Source of the DNA: Callorhinus ursinus
Lineage: Eukaryota > Chordata > Mammalia > Carnivora > Otariidae
Reading direction: 5' to 3'
Length of the DNA stretch: 64,000 bases
Assembly: GCF_003265705.1 (NCBI RefSeq)
Contig: NW_020312867.1
Location: 3,809,307 to 3,873,306, forward strand
The translations under genes were made by a program, and so were the position numbers. This document shows, piece after piece, positions 49,974 through 60,418 of the stretch. Each line of letters begins with the position of its first letter. The stretch's first letter is position 1. A model generated the notes under the pieces. That model had not been told where the DNA came from. It did not search any database and saw nothing but the letters and a program-made list of their open reading frames with translations.

Positions 49974-52900
49974 ATCATCACAAAGACCCCAAAGTGAGTG
50001 AGCAGGAATAAGCAGAGCACAAAGCAAGATAGCCCTGGGTGTCAGGGACGGCAGGGCTAGGCAACCAGAAACGTACAGGGAGTGGGTAAATGGCTGGATG
50101 AGGACTGAGCCGGGGTGGGGGGGGGATGAACAGCCCCCTGCTCACTTGCTGAGAGACTCCACTTCTCCCTGGAGGTCCACGGTCTGCCCTGCCAGAGTGT
50201 CACGCTCCCCGGTGAGCTTCTGCAGCCGCTGTCTCAAGGCCTTGCCCTCCTCCTCCCACTGATTATGCTGCTGCCGCAAGGAGCTCACAGCTTCCTGACA
50301 GCCCAAAAGCTGCTGCCTCAGGTCCTGTGGAGGGAGAGTGACAGAAGTGAGATGGTGAGCAAGAGGGCAGAGTGAAGGAGGGGTGTCAGAAGCCTGAGAG
50401 TGGGGCTGGGCGAGGGGGCTGAGGGCTGGTACAAGGGTAAGCTAAGAATAGAGGTGTGGCCAGTCGAGAAGACAGAGGATCAGAGATTACTGGACTTCGG
50501 TGGTGCCTGGAGTCGCAGGGTCCATCATCTTCAGATGTGCGGTGAGGGGCCGTCACAGAGATGGTTAAGTGTGGCTGGGACCCTCAGAGTCGGGGACACT
50601 TACCCATGGTCTCCCAGGGCTCTGGTTGCCTATCTTTGTGTAGTGCTATATGAAGATGGCACGCAAAGTGAAGCGTACCAGAGGGCACACAGAGTGTGCC
50701 CAGTAGCCACAAGCACAACTGGGCAGACACTGAGAGATTCTAATGAGTACTTTGGGAGTGTTGACCAAACACCTCATAATTGGTCAACACAGTGAAAGGG
50801 GCAGTCCAGGCAAGGAGGGTACCTGGGGCACAGATCAGTTCAGACACCCACACCTGTGGCTGAGGAGGAATGGTGGGGTCCTCACCTGCACAGCCTGGCG
50901 TCTTCGAGTCACCACCGAACGCACCAGAGTAAGGGCCTTGTCTGGGTCCTGGGAATCAAACTGCGAGGAGAGGCCACTAGCGTCCAACTCCAAGGAGCAA
51001 TCCTGACCACAGCCTTGGGCCATATTGTCCCGTTCTTCCACCATGACCTGAAACCCAGTACAGCAGAGTTGCTACCCTACTGACCAAGGCCTAGAGTCCA
51101 CATGGAAGATTAACACTACCTCCTGGACAAACCTGATGTTTTTCTTCTCACATCCTCTCCCTTGCGGGTGGGAGGAGGGTATCTGAGAGCAAAAAGGATT
51201 GCTTCCTCCAGCTCCTCACCTTTGGTCACCCAAACCTAGGACTAGCAACAAGCCTAGAGCACTCTCTGAGGTAATAATAAATGAAGAAATGAAGAAAGGA
51301 GAGGATACTGACGTAACAAAGACCAGAATCCAGCCACTGGCCTGAGACTTGCAGGTGGCAGTGATGAAGAGGGCCTGTCCCCGCAGGCAGGGCCGCCATG
51401 TGAATGCTTAGCTACCCCTTAGGGTGTCAGTCTTCGGACACACTCAGAGAACTCATTCCTCAAAGACCCTAAGCCCAAACATCTCCGAGTGTGAAAATCT
51501 AGGCACAACTAAGAGGACATGGAGGCCTGCGGAGGCGTGAGCCACGACCCGGTTTCCGCAAACAGAAGGCTTACCAGTACCTGGGTTATATCCCTGATCA
51601 CCTGCTGTAAAGACAGCTTCTCCTCTTGGGCATTCCTGCTGAGAGATGCCTCACGTTCCATTAATTCTGCATGATTTGCCTCCTGAACAGGGAACAAGAT
51701 AGAGCTGTGAGCCAAACTCACGGAAGTATCTACCCTTCCAGGCCCCAAAGCAACCGGAATCTCATTCTGTCTCTTCGGTCAATCCTACTTTTTCCCTGAC
51801 CACACGTGAATGCTACTGTTGTCTCAGGACTCTGAGGACAGTGTGATGTGGTGAGTAAGAGCTCAGAGTAAGTGAATCAGAGCTCCAAACTGGATTGCCT
51901 AGATTAGAGTTCTTACGCTATCACGTCCTAGCTTAGCAACCTTAGGCAACTGCTTCTTTGAGCTTTTCTCTTTAAAAAAGGAGTAATTAAGAGCAACTAC
52001 TTCACAGGTTTGTGTTGAGGCTTAAATGAAAAAGATGCTTGTAAATTACTGAACACAGTGCCTGGCACAAAGAAAATAATCAATGTCAGCTATCATAGGA
52101 GGGAGGATGGCAGTTGTCTCCGAACAGCGAATTAATGCTGGAGACCTAACGCTAGATCAGAGAAACCCCTAGCCCCAGAGCTGGCAATGAACCTGAAGAG
52201 TCAAGATTTCCTCAGTTCCTTCTGATCATGTTGTTAGTGAAGGCCTGAAGACACAGACCTGCAGCAATGTTTTCTTTGGCCTGCACAAAACTTGAACCAA
52301 CATTTATAAATTGAGAGATTTCAAGAGATTTTATGAATTGAGAAACGCTGACTTTCTGGCTTTTCTCAAAAAGTTAACAGATGGGCCACACCAGCCCCCA
52401 TTCCTACATGGCAATAATTTCCTGAGGTTGAACAGTGGGTGCCACCTTCAGAGGAGACATGTATTTTTTGGGGTCCCATGGTCCCTATGACGCCTCATCG
52501 TTTCCTTAATATTGAAATCAAGTGTCCTCCACTGTACTCAAAACTATGACAGTGCTGGACAATCAGAATCCTTACAATTGAACCCACTGCACTCTTTGGC
52601 ATTATCTGAGCACTGTGGACATTTGAATTTGCAAATTTCTGACCAAAAGGAAACAAAAAGGTATCAACAACTCTTGAGTCCCTGCTGATCCCGGCTTGGA
52701 TAAGAAGACTAGAGGTTTGCATGTAGGTGGTCATTCAGGATCTGCCTAAAGAGAGAGATCTGAAAATTCTTAGAAACGAAAGGACATGTGCAATCAAGTC
52801 AGAGGTTTTAACTAGTCCAACCTTACAGAGTCCCTCTGATAACATCTCTGGCAGATGAGAAGCCAGGGGCACAAACCTCACTCTTCCGCAAGACAGGCTG

Positions 52901-55900
52901 CTCAACTACTAGGCAGCTCTTGCTGCTAGACAAGCTCTAGCAGCCTGTAGCTGCTGGTCACCAACACTGCCTGTGCCGGCTGGACAACGTTAACTAAGCC
53001 AACTCTTTCCCCTGACGTCAGTCCTGCAGATCTGTGATGGCAGCCATTATGTCCTCCTCAAGCCCTTTTCTCTCCAGGCTGACCGTCGCCATACTCCTCA
53101 GTCGTTTCCCATAGGACTAGGTTTTGAATCTCTCACACATCCCCATCCTTTGCCAGTGTGCCTCGTAACGCGTGGCCCACTCTCTCTGATGAGGACACAC
53201 TGCACACGCACGTCACGGTAGTTTCCCCAGGAATACAGTAGGGATGGTACACAGTATTTACTGATCAATGAATAAATGAATGAGTTAATTAATTTTCATA
53301 TTCAGCCAACATTTATTTTTTTTTTTTGCTTTTATTCAAGGAATATTTAACTGGTATCCTGCATCATCTGTCCATAAAGGACAAGGAGCCTATAGGCCCA
53401 CTCCCAACTCCTTTCCAGAACAAAGGGTCATGTACCAGGATCTCCACTGTCTCTCTCAGAGCCTCTAACATCTTCTCATAATCTTTATTTTGCTTCTGAG
53501 CCTGGGTCAGCAGAGCAGAGAGCTCGGTCACCCTGAAGAGAAGAACACAACACTGTCATGCGGGCGGCCCACTGAGATGGACAGAGCTACTACGCAGCAC
53601 ACCCCAGCCCCAACAGACACTCCCACTGCAGCCCCCCAGAGACCCCTGGGCACCCCCAGCCCCTGCACTCCCTGAATACCACATGATGCTATAGCCTTGA
53701 ACTGGGGGCAAGGGGAGGAGTCAAAAGCCACTCAGACACATGCAGGGATTTACCACATCTCAAGGCTGGAACTCGTGTTTGGGGGCCCAAGAGCTGAAGG
53801 AAAGCCCTGGACCAGGCCCTTCCAGGCCCCGCTTGATCTTGAAGTCAAGCACCCTGAAGCCAATAAGAATACCAGAGTTGCCAAATGGGACAGTCCCAAC
53901 GTCCCTCCAGCCCAAGGGTCTCTGATAAGGAAAATGGAGGGGCAATTTGGGGGAGATTATGGTCAACCTCTGTGATATTGACTTCAAAGTTCAGGGAAAG
54001 CATCATACAACTATCACCTAATGCTATACCCTGGAGCTCAATGCCTGGTATTATATGGGTAGCTAAATAAATATTTATTTTTTAAGATTTTTTTTTTTTA
54101 AGTAATCTCTACACCCAGTGTGGGGCTCAAACACATGACCCCAAGATCCAGAGTTGCATGCTCTCCTGAGCCAGCCAGGTGCCCCTAAATAAATATTTCT
54201 TGAACGAATGTTATTCAGGAGTTAAAATTCTTTTTTTTTTCAAAGTCTTAATAATTTTATTTTGTACCATCTCTAATAGCCTTCATCACTGTATGGCCAT
54301 TCGTTTAATCATTGTATCTTTCAACAAACATTCATTGAATGTTACTATACGGCAGATGAAGCGCAAAGCACCAGAGACACAGGCTTACTGAGCCATGGTC
54401 TCTGTCCTTAAGTTCCCAGTGCCTTCCCAACCCAACCCAAAACAAACTGCCATTTACATACACCACCAATAGGTGGTGACACAACCCTAGCCCAAACCCG
54501 CCCAGAAATTCAAGTGGGGCTCTTTGCTTAGGTCCTTGTTCTTACTATTATTATTAAAAAATCTATTTTGTCATAATCCAAAAAAAAAAAAAACTAACCC
54601 AAAATAAAAAGCTAAATAATCAGAGAGAAACAGTGAGATTAATACTGTAACAAGCAGGTCAAAAGACTACACCAGGGCACAGAAATTTAACAGCCTACTG
54701 AGGTCAGAGAAGGCTTCTCAGAACCATGCCTTGAAGGATAAGGTGGAGGCAGAAGGGAGGGAGGCGTCCAGCCTAAGTCAGCATGTACCAGGGCAGGGAA
54801 GCATGGATGAGCCTGGCTGCTCTGGGAATGGGAGTAGGGTGGTGTTGACAGCGTAGGTCACAGCTATAGCTGTATAAATCAACAGGCGAGAAACTGAGCT
54901 GCAAGACAGTCTGAGGGCAGAGGGCAGTGACATGGCCCCATATGGCACTGGGTTCCAAACTAGACTCTGTCTGGCACCTCTCCTTCCCCTCTGCTGGGAG
55001 GAACGCTCTTCACAACCCCCAACCCCCACCAGCTCTATCTCCCTATGAGAGTCAACACCCTCAGCAACCTCTTCCCAGGACCCCAGTCCAACTCACTGAT
55101 CCTGCAGCTCAGCCTTCTCCAGATCGCCCTGACTCTTCAGCTGTATTAACTCCTGGGTCCTTTCATGGGCTTCCTTCTCCAGTTCCTGGGTCTTGGTTAG
55201 TAGAAGCAGCAGCTGGGTTGGCTCACTCCCATCCAGTCTCCCATACCCATCAGATTCACGAGACTGGGCGCCCACAGTCAGGCGCAGACAACAGGTCAAC
55301 AGGGACCCTGAAAGCCTCACATGCTCAGCCTTGAGCTCCGTCAGGTCTCTGAGTATAAGCAAGGAAAGAGCGGACTCCAGTGGGGATGGGAGCATGGAGA
55401 TCAGGCCCAGTGAAGCCTGAGGAGCAGGTCTGCGGAAAATCATCTGAATCCAAAAACATCATCCCTCCCCATCCACTCTTCCACCCCCCCACCCCCATCC
55501 CCTGCTTCCACAGCAGCCCCCTGTCCTAAGTCTAGAATCGGTCAGGGCAAACCTCCCTTCTTAGCCCCACACTAACCTGTCAGTAGCTGACTTCATTTCC
55601 AGAAAGTGACGTCGGAAGGTCACCACCTCCCGCCACAGACCAAGAAGGCGACCGTGCTCCCCTTTCAGGTAGCCCTTGAAGAACTGTGTATTCAGAAACC
55701 CAGGTCACATTAAAGGGCAGAGGGCTGTCTTTTGCCAGCACAGGAATCTTGGATTCCTCCTGACTACTCGGGGGAGGGCAGGAGGGACTTACGGGAGATA
55801 GCTTATGAACAGGTGTCTGTATTCAGGTCACACTGAAGCATTTAATAAAGCTAGCAGTGGTAGTCAAGAGGTCAAAGGGTTTGAGATGGCATATGACCTT

Positions 55901-58532
55901 CCTCTGAGCTGATTAGAAAAAAATAAACAGCAGCTGCTACCGCCATTATTACCACAGACTTACAATGAGGACTAGCATAGTACCTGGCACCCAGCAAAGG
56001 CTCAGGAAACATTTGTTTCCTTGCACTGGGATCTGAAAACTCCCCAGGGTCTGTATCTGGTCTTTCTTCCCCATTCAGTTTCAACAGCTACCTCCTTAGC
56101 ATCTAGATATGTAGACCTCCAGAAGAGGGGAGTCAGCAAGCTTTCAGATCCTTCTAGAACTGAAGCTAGTCCCTCAGGCAGGAACAGAGCTGCTCTGAGT
56201 GTCATGCCACCTACCAGCTAAACCTCGACGAGGCAGGTAAGGACAGAAGTCAGATAAGAGCCAAAGCAGGGCAAAGCCACCAGCCGGAGTGGGGAGGAGA
56301 GCCAGGGACCCTAGCCACAGCTCAGCTTCCATCCAGGTCCTGAAGGTACCCTTTTCCAGCACGGACCAGGCCCCAGAGTGCAAGCCCTCCTGTTCCTCCT
56401 ACCTCCTGCTCCATCTGCCACTGGCTCTCCTTCCTCATTAGCTCATCCCGGGCTCGGCTCCAGTCCACTGTCAGTTTTTCCACATCTTCCCGAAGTGCTT
56501 TATTCACCATGTCAGCTTTTTCCATGTGCAGTCGAAGCTGGGTGTTCACCTCTGCTAGACTCTCACACCTGCACTGGGGAGGGGCAGGAGCAAGTGCAAA
56601 ATAAAGGCTTAATCCTACCATTGGACCTCTTGGAGTAAGATGACAAACACTGGAATTTTCCATTGCCAGGAATTGGAGGGCTAAGGCTGAGGTCTGTGGT
56701 TTGAGCCCCGTTAGTGCTCAGGGCGTAGGTGCCCCCTCCGCCTTCTCGACCCACAGGCCACCAGAATCGCCCCTGCCAGAGAACTTGGGGTTGATCACCT
56801 CTGTTGCTCCTCCTCCAATCGGACCAACAGCTGCTCCAGGTTCGGATCCTCCACGCTTTCCCACCTCTGAGGGGTTGGTCCCTTCGCCAGACAGAAACAA
56901 GCCTTATTTACCTCCAAGGAGAACACCATTCAGACCAGTCCCCTGATGCCCCCTTCTGCAGCCGCCTGCTATCTTTTTATTCCTCCTCGCCTGTGTTAGC
57001 TGTTAGCAGTATGCCTCTTTTCTCAATCATTCCATCCTGAAGTTAAATCCACTGCATCCCCTTCTCCAAAACTGGACACATCTCCTGAAAGATGGCGTTG
57101 GGTAGTGAAAAGAGCTTTCAACCCAAGAAGCCTAAGATAGAGCTTTCACTAACGGCCTTGAGTTCTACTACACTACATTTTGGACCTCAGGAAGTTATTC
57201 AACTTCTCTGAGCCACAAAGTCTTCACTACAAAATGAAGGAGACACCATTCCTTTCAGAAAGTTGCCTCATAGATTGAGTTATGTCATTATATACGATAA
57301 TGCCTAACGGTGCCTGGCCTACACAGAATGGTGCTCAGTAAGTTTTGGTTCTTCCCTTCCTTTGAGAGAACTTTTCTGAGGGTAACGTTGAGAAGGTGCC
57401 GAGAGGGAGCTGGAACAAAGGCAATGTGTTTTCCAAAGCCAGTTCTACCCAGCCAACGGCACAACTAAATCCTCTGCCACAGACATGTTTAGGCCTGCTA
57501 AGGCCCACATCTAAGACAGATAAACAGTGACACCTTCTGGAGGAAAAATGCATTTCTTTCCTCTGATTCCACATCCTTTCCAGTCTGATTAAATCTCTTG
57601 AAGCTGCATTTTGTCCTCAGAGAGCCAAGGGTTGGCATCTTGACAGGCCTGGAATAGCCAATCCAATGAAAGTATCTGTGTGATAAAGCTCCCAGGGGCT
57701 GAAGAGAGAGAGGCTTCCACCAAACATGGCCTTATCATACCCCAACCTCCCTCAGTCAGCAAACAAGGCCTTCCTTACAGGTATAGTCACTGAGGACTCC
57801 GGGGAACACAAAACAGCCTCACTCACCCCGGTGGCTTCCAGCTGCTTCTCCAGCTCTTGGCACCAGCTCCGGTACTGCAACACCTGAAGCAAACAGAGCA
57901 GGGTGTGGGTGACGGTCATGGCTGGTACACACAGCCCCAAACCAAAGGCCTGGGAGGATTTGGGGCAAACCTGCTGTGAACAGAGTCTGGGTGATAACAG
58001 TGGGGTAAGGCCATAACATCTTGTCGTTTCGATTTGGTCGGTTAATAATACTCTCTCTATGCCTGTGGTATTGGAGAGGTAAGATTAGAGGCTTTGGAAC
58101 CAGAAAATACAGGGCCAGGTCCTAGCTCTAGCTGAGGAGAGCAAACACAGACAACTCATTTAGCCCTTGTGACTGCCATCTTTAAAAGCAACAGGACAGA
58201 TCTCTCACGGAGTAGTTGTGAGCATCACAGGAGGGGCTGTTTAGGGGCATTCCCACCACAAGGCTCTGTCTCCTGGAACCCTTATCCCACTCAGCACCTA
58301 GCACTCGGCCGTGTTCTCTGCCTCCCTGCAAAGGCCGCTGCCTCACCTTGGCCTGCAGCTTCCTCACGAGGCTTGCTTGCCTCTGCTGGGCCTCCTGGGA
58401 GCTCTTCAGCTTCCGCCAGGAGGCTGCTTGGTTCTCCGCCATCTGTTGCTGTAGCGCCAGTACTTGCTCCTCCAGCACCAGCTGCAGTGTGTGGGGCTTC
58501 ATACTGTTCAACTCAGGGCCTCCCGTCTCCAT
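21947..58532 (-). CDS. CEP250: CEP250 (C-Nap1), complete coding region in 32 exons
   Basis: CEP250/C-Nap1 sits at the proximal ends of centrioles, anchors the rootletin (CROCC) linker that holds the two centrosomes together, and is released when NEK2 phosphorylates its C-terminal region in G2 (family knowledge). The start ATG is at 58530-58532 and the stop TAG at 21947-21949. I placed all 32 coding exons by homology and splice sites. Their lengths sum to 7329 bp, that is 2442 codons plus stop, the same as the human protein length as I recall it. Nearly the whole product is coiled coil rich in Glu, Gln, Leu, Arg and Lys. The protein opens METGGPELNSMKPHTLQLVL and ends AQAPEATVLEAETRKLDESL, TQSLTSPGPVPLCPSPSTTQ, AISR. 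No internal stop or frameshift was found, so the gene looks functional. Its promoter is not visible, and noncoding 5' exons probably lie beyond 58.6 kb or off the right edge. Confidence 0.96.
22393..22741 (+). mobile_element. hAT-Charlie (MER3/MER5-like) element split by an L1 fragment
   Basis: The left end CAGTGATTCTCCACCCTGGC (22396-22415) and the right end CAGCCAGGGTTGAGAATCAG are inverted complements. The middle, about 22445-22625, is a reverse L1M fragment (CATCCACTTTATTGAGGGAT). It lies in the last CEP250 intron. Confidence 0.7.
25985..26800 (+). repeat. Three MIR-type SINE copies
   Basis: MIR core text is at about 25990-26100 (CTGGCTATATGACCTGGGTC), 26285-26420 (CGTATGACCTTGGACAAGTT) and 26650-26800 (TATTATCTCATTTCACACTC, GGTCACACAGCC). 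They lie in CEP250 intron 27. Confidence 0.7.
27180..27990 (+). mobile_element. L2 LINE 3' fragment
   Basis: Low-complexity pyrimidine-rich L2-like text ending AGACTATAAGCTTTATGAGGGCAGG, a usual L2 3' end. It is antisense within CEP250 intron 27. Confidence 0.55.
28154..30769 (-). CDS. CEP250: CEP250 giant coiled-coil exon 27 (872 codons)
   Basis: A single 2616-bp exon, phase 0 at both ends, encodes residues 1339-2210. It runs from KERGLLQAAKENLTAQVERL to LERDSEQQKLQ and ends at a CTGCAG|GTGAGT donor. The translation is an unbroken heptad coiled coil. Residues 1442-1664 contain seven tandem units that each begin with an I-x-x-L-like box (IQELE, IQELE, IKELE, IQDLK, IEELE, IDELE, IEELQ), spaced 35, 31, 35, 31, 35, 28 and 28 residues apart. 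The exon is about 10-20 times longer than its neighbours. The GC-rich codon use (GAG, CAG, CTG) leaves long open frames on the other strand, including 275 codons at 28565-29392. I regard those as shadows. Confidence 0.96.
31215..39999 (-). CDS. CEP250: CEP250 coding exons 19-26 (residues 920-1338)
   Basis: Exons in transcription order: 39865-39999, 38414-38557, 37446-37579, 35745-35883, 34205-34544, 33449-33570, 32369-32489, 31215-31336. Landmarks are MQLETEKERVSLLETLLQTQ (exon 19), ETTEMLQTQLRDARQEREQA (exon 20), VEDLKSQLVSRDDSRRLVEQ (exon 21), SLMEKEQRLLVLQEADSVRQ (exon 22), VEVLKQEVKEKEADFLAQEA (exon 23), LLTALSAEAVASALQKLHQD (exon 24) and KCKWEGKQHSLESELTELHE (exon 26). Exon 23 (340 bp) carries a Gly/Ser/Pro-rich break in the coiled coil (RPELRGGGDSAALWGPEP), a likely flexible hinge. 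Phases chain correctly through every junction. Introns hold five Can-SINEs, all plus strand and so antisense to the gene, and L2 pieces. Confidence 0.93.
32520..33010 (+). mobile_element. L2-like fragment
   Basis: Pyrimidine-rich sequence with AAGATCAACTCAAAGGTCCC and a CACAGTGGCTGGCACAGAGG ending. These are L2/MIR-type signatures in a CEP250 intron. Confidence 0.45.
33859..34051 (+). repeat. Can-SINE
   Basis: Head GGGGCACCTGGGTGGCTCAG. It ends just before CEP250 exon 23. Confidence 0.9.
34691..34890 (+). repeat. Can-SINE with target-site duplication
   Basis: GAGGGCTCTGGAAGG is present on both sides. The copy is full length and little diverged. Confidence 0.92.
36130..36880 (+). mobile_element. 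L2 LINE fragment
   Basis: CTTAAAACCCTCCAGTGGTT (36577-36596) and CTTGAGGAAGGCCTTCCCTA (36841-36860) are standard L2 3' text. Confidence 0.7.
36887..37069 (+). repeat. Can-SINE
   Basis: AAAGTACAACCCC is duplicated on both sides. It is inserted in the L2 piece. Confidence 0.92.
37896..38080 (+). repeat. Can-SINE
   Basis: Head GGGGCGCCTGGGGGGCTCAG and tail AAATAAATAAATAAAATCTT. Confidence 0.9.
38700..39200 (+). mobile_element. L2 LINE fragment
   Basis: CATCCAACAGTTTCCCACTG and CTGGAGCCACGTAGCCTCCG fit the L2 3' region. Confidence 0.6.
39222..39411 (+). repeat. Can-SINE
   Basis: Full-length SINE. AAAGGGCTTT occurs on both sides. It splits a small reverse L1 piece that continues to 39470. Confidence 0.9.
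40394..51047 (-). CDS. CEP250: CEP250 coding exons 9-18 (residues 351-919)
   Basis: Exons in transcription order: 50886-51047, 50146-50324, 49620-49802, 47550-47694, 46562-46708, 45633-45863, 44549-44742, 44199-44326, 43831-44000, 40394-40561. Landmarks are DKALTLVRSVVTRRRQAVQ (exon 9), LTGERDTLAGQTVDLQGEVE (exon 10), SLSELITLREALEASRLEGE (exon 12), CSRMEAAEQARNALQLGLAE (exon 14), RERAALEVRLQAVERDRQDL (exon 15), GQLEVQIQTVTRAKEIIQ (exon 16) and EKERSWHQQELDKALESL (exon 18). Exon 14 begins with TTAGAACAGG after an unusual CCAGTAG acceptor. All residues are coiled coil with no enzymatic motif. The long intron 17 (40562-43830) contains an old L1 or HAL1 fragment. Confidence 0.93.
41030..43480 (+). 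mobile_element. Old L1/HAL1 fragment in CEP250 intron 17
   Basis: AT-rich stretch with L1-type text (TTTTATACCCAGTAAAACTA at 42671-42690; CAAAGAAATTCTATTTCAAG at 42753-42772; GCAAATGGACTAAATTATAT near 43425). Many stops, so non-coding. A SINE is inserted at 43044-43190. Confidence 0.65.
43044..43190 (-). repeat. Can-SINE, internally deleted
   Basis: Reverse SINE lacking part of the tRNA-like region. TTAAGTACATATTTTT is duplicated on both sides. Confidence 0.85.
45198..45346 (+). repeat. Can-SINE, left arm of an inverted pair
   Basis: Head GGGGCGCCTGGGTGGCTCAG. The tail is lost where the next, opposite SINE begins. Confidence 0.9.
45347..45562 (-). repeat. Can-SINE, right arm of an inverted pair
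   Basis: Full reverse SINE ending GAGCCACCCAGGTGCCCC, abutting the forward copy tail to tail. Confidence 0.9.
47000..47400 (+). repeat. Old interspersed repeat, family not named
   Basis: AAGCCACTGAATGGTTACAG and neighbouring text belong to a very common mammalian repeat, similar to that near 6.9 kb. Confidence 0.4.
47874..48000 (+). repeat. Can-SINE (short, old form)
   Basis: Head GGGGTGCCTGGCTGGCTCTG without the CT-rich arm. Confidence 0.85.
48061..48260 (+). repeat. Can-SINE
   Basis: Flanked by AAGAAAGCAATTTAA on both sides. Confidence 0.92.
48341..48530 (-). repeat. Can-SINE
   Basis: Reverse SINE between GTGTTTGTCT and GTGTTCGTCT. Confidence 0.88.
49040..49420 (+). mobile_element. L2-like fragment
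   Basis: TCAAGGCCCAGCTCAAAGGC and CATTAGACTGCAAACTGCTTG are typical L2 3' phrases. Confidence 0.6.
49938..49971 (+). repeat. (TTG)n microsatellite
   Basis: About eleven TTG/TGT units in CEP250 intron 10. Confidence 0.95.
51581..58532 (-). CDS. CEP250: CEP250 coding exons 1-8 (residues 1-350)
   Basis: Exons in transcription order: 58347-58532, 57827-57883, 56799-56881, 56403-56568, 55577-55683, 55097-55348, 53436-53532, 51581-51682. Landmarks are LEEQVLALQQQMAENQAASW (exon 1), VLQYRSWCQELEKQLEATG (exon 2), RWESVEDPNLEQLLVRLEEE (exon 3), CESLAEVNTQLRLHMEKAD (exon 4), FFKGYLKGEHGRLLGLWREV (exon 5), DLTELKAEHVRLSGSLLTCC (exon 6) and EANHAELMEREASLSRNAQE (exon 8). The initiator was chosen by homology and follows GCTCCC. 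An in-frame upstream codon run without conserved sequence precedes it. A good acceptor (GGTCCCCAG) ends at 58637, suggesting that 58533-58636 is 5'UTR of the same exon. Introns between these exons hold MIR and one short Can-SINE but no other gene. Confidence 0.92.
51850..52095 (+). repeat. MIR-type SINE
   Basis: CTTAGGCAACTGCTTCTTTG and ACAGTGCCTGGCAC match MIR. Confidence 0.65.
52100..53430. other. CEP250 intron 7, no second gene
   Basis: Mostly unique-looking DNA. The piece at 52240-52740 is an old diverged repeat or unique DNA. No conserved exon was seen between exons 7 and 8. Confidence 0.4.
54077..54185 (-). repeat. Can-SINE (short form)
   Basis: Reverse, ending CCAGCCAGGTGCCCC. TAAATAAATATTT on both sides. 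Confidence 0.85.
57100..57340 (+). repeat. MIR-type SINE
   Basis: GGAAGTTATTCAACTTCTCT followed by AAAATGAAGGAGA and TGCCTGGCC fits MIR. Confidence 0.6.
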
Positions 58533-58636
58533 GGGAGCACCAGACAGGTAAGCCCACAGGCCCCTATCCAGCCAGAGGCTGCTCACTCCCAGTAAGGTCT
58601 CTAATCATTGCTGTGCCACTTGGGCCTCCTCTTGAG

Positions 58637-60415
58637 CTGGGGACCAAAGCACACAGAAGAGCTGAAAGGAATGTGTAAGTGATTCAAATTTACTCATCAA
58701 ATACTCACTAGGTCTGGCAAAGCTGGGTTGGGCAAAGTAAATGGGTTCCTTTACCACAGGACCCATCAGAGCCTTTAAAATACTAACATGGACCCTAATC
58801 TCTAAGGGGGGGGTGCTAAGGGACCAGTGTTTTCTGGCACGCCTTCTGGAACTCTGCACTAGACCAAGAGTGACTGGTTTACCACCTACCCTTGGTGCCT
58901 GGCACCGTGCCTAATCATCTGTGGAAGGAATCACTGAAGGCGTTTCTAATCTAGTAGGGGGGAAAGACACAATCACAACACAATGTAGTCTGTGTAATCA
59001 TAACAGAGACATTGCAGGACAGCAAGGGAAAGCAGTGGAGGGGCATTTAACCCAATCCGGTGGTCTTGGAACTGTGTGAATCATCATCACCACAGTTAAT
59101 CCTTGTCAAGTATGTCTACAGGTCAGTCACAGTTAAGTGCTTTACCCGTACGAGGTCATTTTGTCATCACAAGAATCTTGGAACCTTCCAATGCCTTCCT
59201 ATCACACTTCAGCATAGGTAATATTATAACTCTTTGTACCTGGATGAAGAAACCGAAGCTTACAAAGGTTAAACCTCAGTTAGGAAATTTAAAAGGTTAA
59301 ACAAGTTGTCCAAGTTCGTACAGTTGGCATTCTGTCGATTAGGGATTTGAATACAAGCAAGTCTGACTCTCTGACGAAGAAACAGAGTAGCAGGTATTTC
59401 AGGCCCGGGACCCATTAAGAGAGTGGGGGTGTGTGTGGGGGGGGGGCGCAGCGGAAGGAATCAGCTTCAGTAGGATAGCAAACCTCCTCACCCAGCAGGG
59501 GCTGGGCGAAAACAGGGCAACGCACCACCCACAGGGGCAGAGGGGAGACGGAGAGGGAGGGACACCAGCCTAAGCAGAGAGCTTGGGAGAGACATAGTAG
59601 AGGGGGAGGCATGGTGGTCAGGAAGAGTCTGGGGTGCCAATTCAAGCTCTGCCTCTAATGGGCTCTGGGATCTCGGACATACCATTGCCCTTTCAGGCCC
59701 TCCTCCAAAGATGAGGGCTTCCAGCCACGTGACCTCTGAGTTTCTGAGGCCTCTAAAATACATGATAACCTGGGAGGAGGTGGGTAGGTTAGAGTTCTTA
59801 TTTTATTAACCCTGAAACATGAGACACCCACCAGAAGGGTTAAGGAATATTTGTTTTCCCAATTACCTATCAAGATAATAGAATATTAGAGCTGCCCTCT
59901 TGGTCCAGCCAGCAGCCCATCAGTGTGAACATCTGAAGAAAGTAGTATATACAGCAAATGCAAATCTAACATTTGCATATACAGTGGGAGTTTCAGGGGC
60001 CCCAAATTCCTTTAATGCACCAAACTGTTGACTTCCTACATCCTGGCTCAAATGCCACCTCCTATCATGTCATCCCAGATGTACCCAGGAAGAGTTGATC
60101 ACTTTTATAGCTACATACATGACATTACACATATATATATCATATCTATGTGATATTTATATGTATAACTGTGTATATAATAGAGAGAGCCTAATGACTA
60201 TATTACATTTTATCATTATTGTTTATCTTCTCTACTGATCTGTGAATTCCTCAAAAGCAGAAGCTGTCTAATTCATTTCGGTCATTAGTACGTTGAAGAA
60301 ATGCATGTGGGCCTCACTCCAGGCAGATCTAAACCCTTAGCAGAGGTTACAAATGAGGCCTGCTGGTTCTTTTCAACCATTATGTGGCCCATGTCAAGCT
60401 TTTAAGAATTCAAAT
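58637..60415. other. CEP250: Upstream of CEP250 coding exon 1, no exon identified
   Basis: No CpG island or clear noncoding exon is seen, so the CEP250 promoter is probably off the right edge. A MIR-like piece (about 59090-59350) and an AT-rich tract with TATATA runs (60120-60190) are present. Confidence 0.45.
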
Positions 60416-60418
60416 TAG

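Noticed and set aside
58533..58590. Alternative upstream CEP250 start giving an N-terminal extension
   Set aside because: The extra residues (MSSLWLDRGLWAYLSGAP) are not part of known CEP250. The conserved protein begins at the ATG at 58530-58532.
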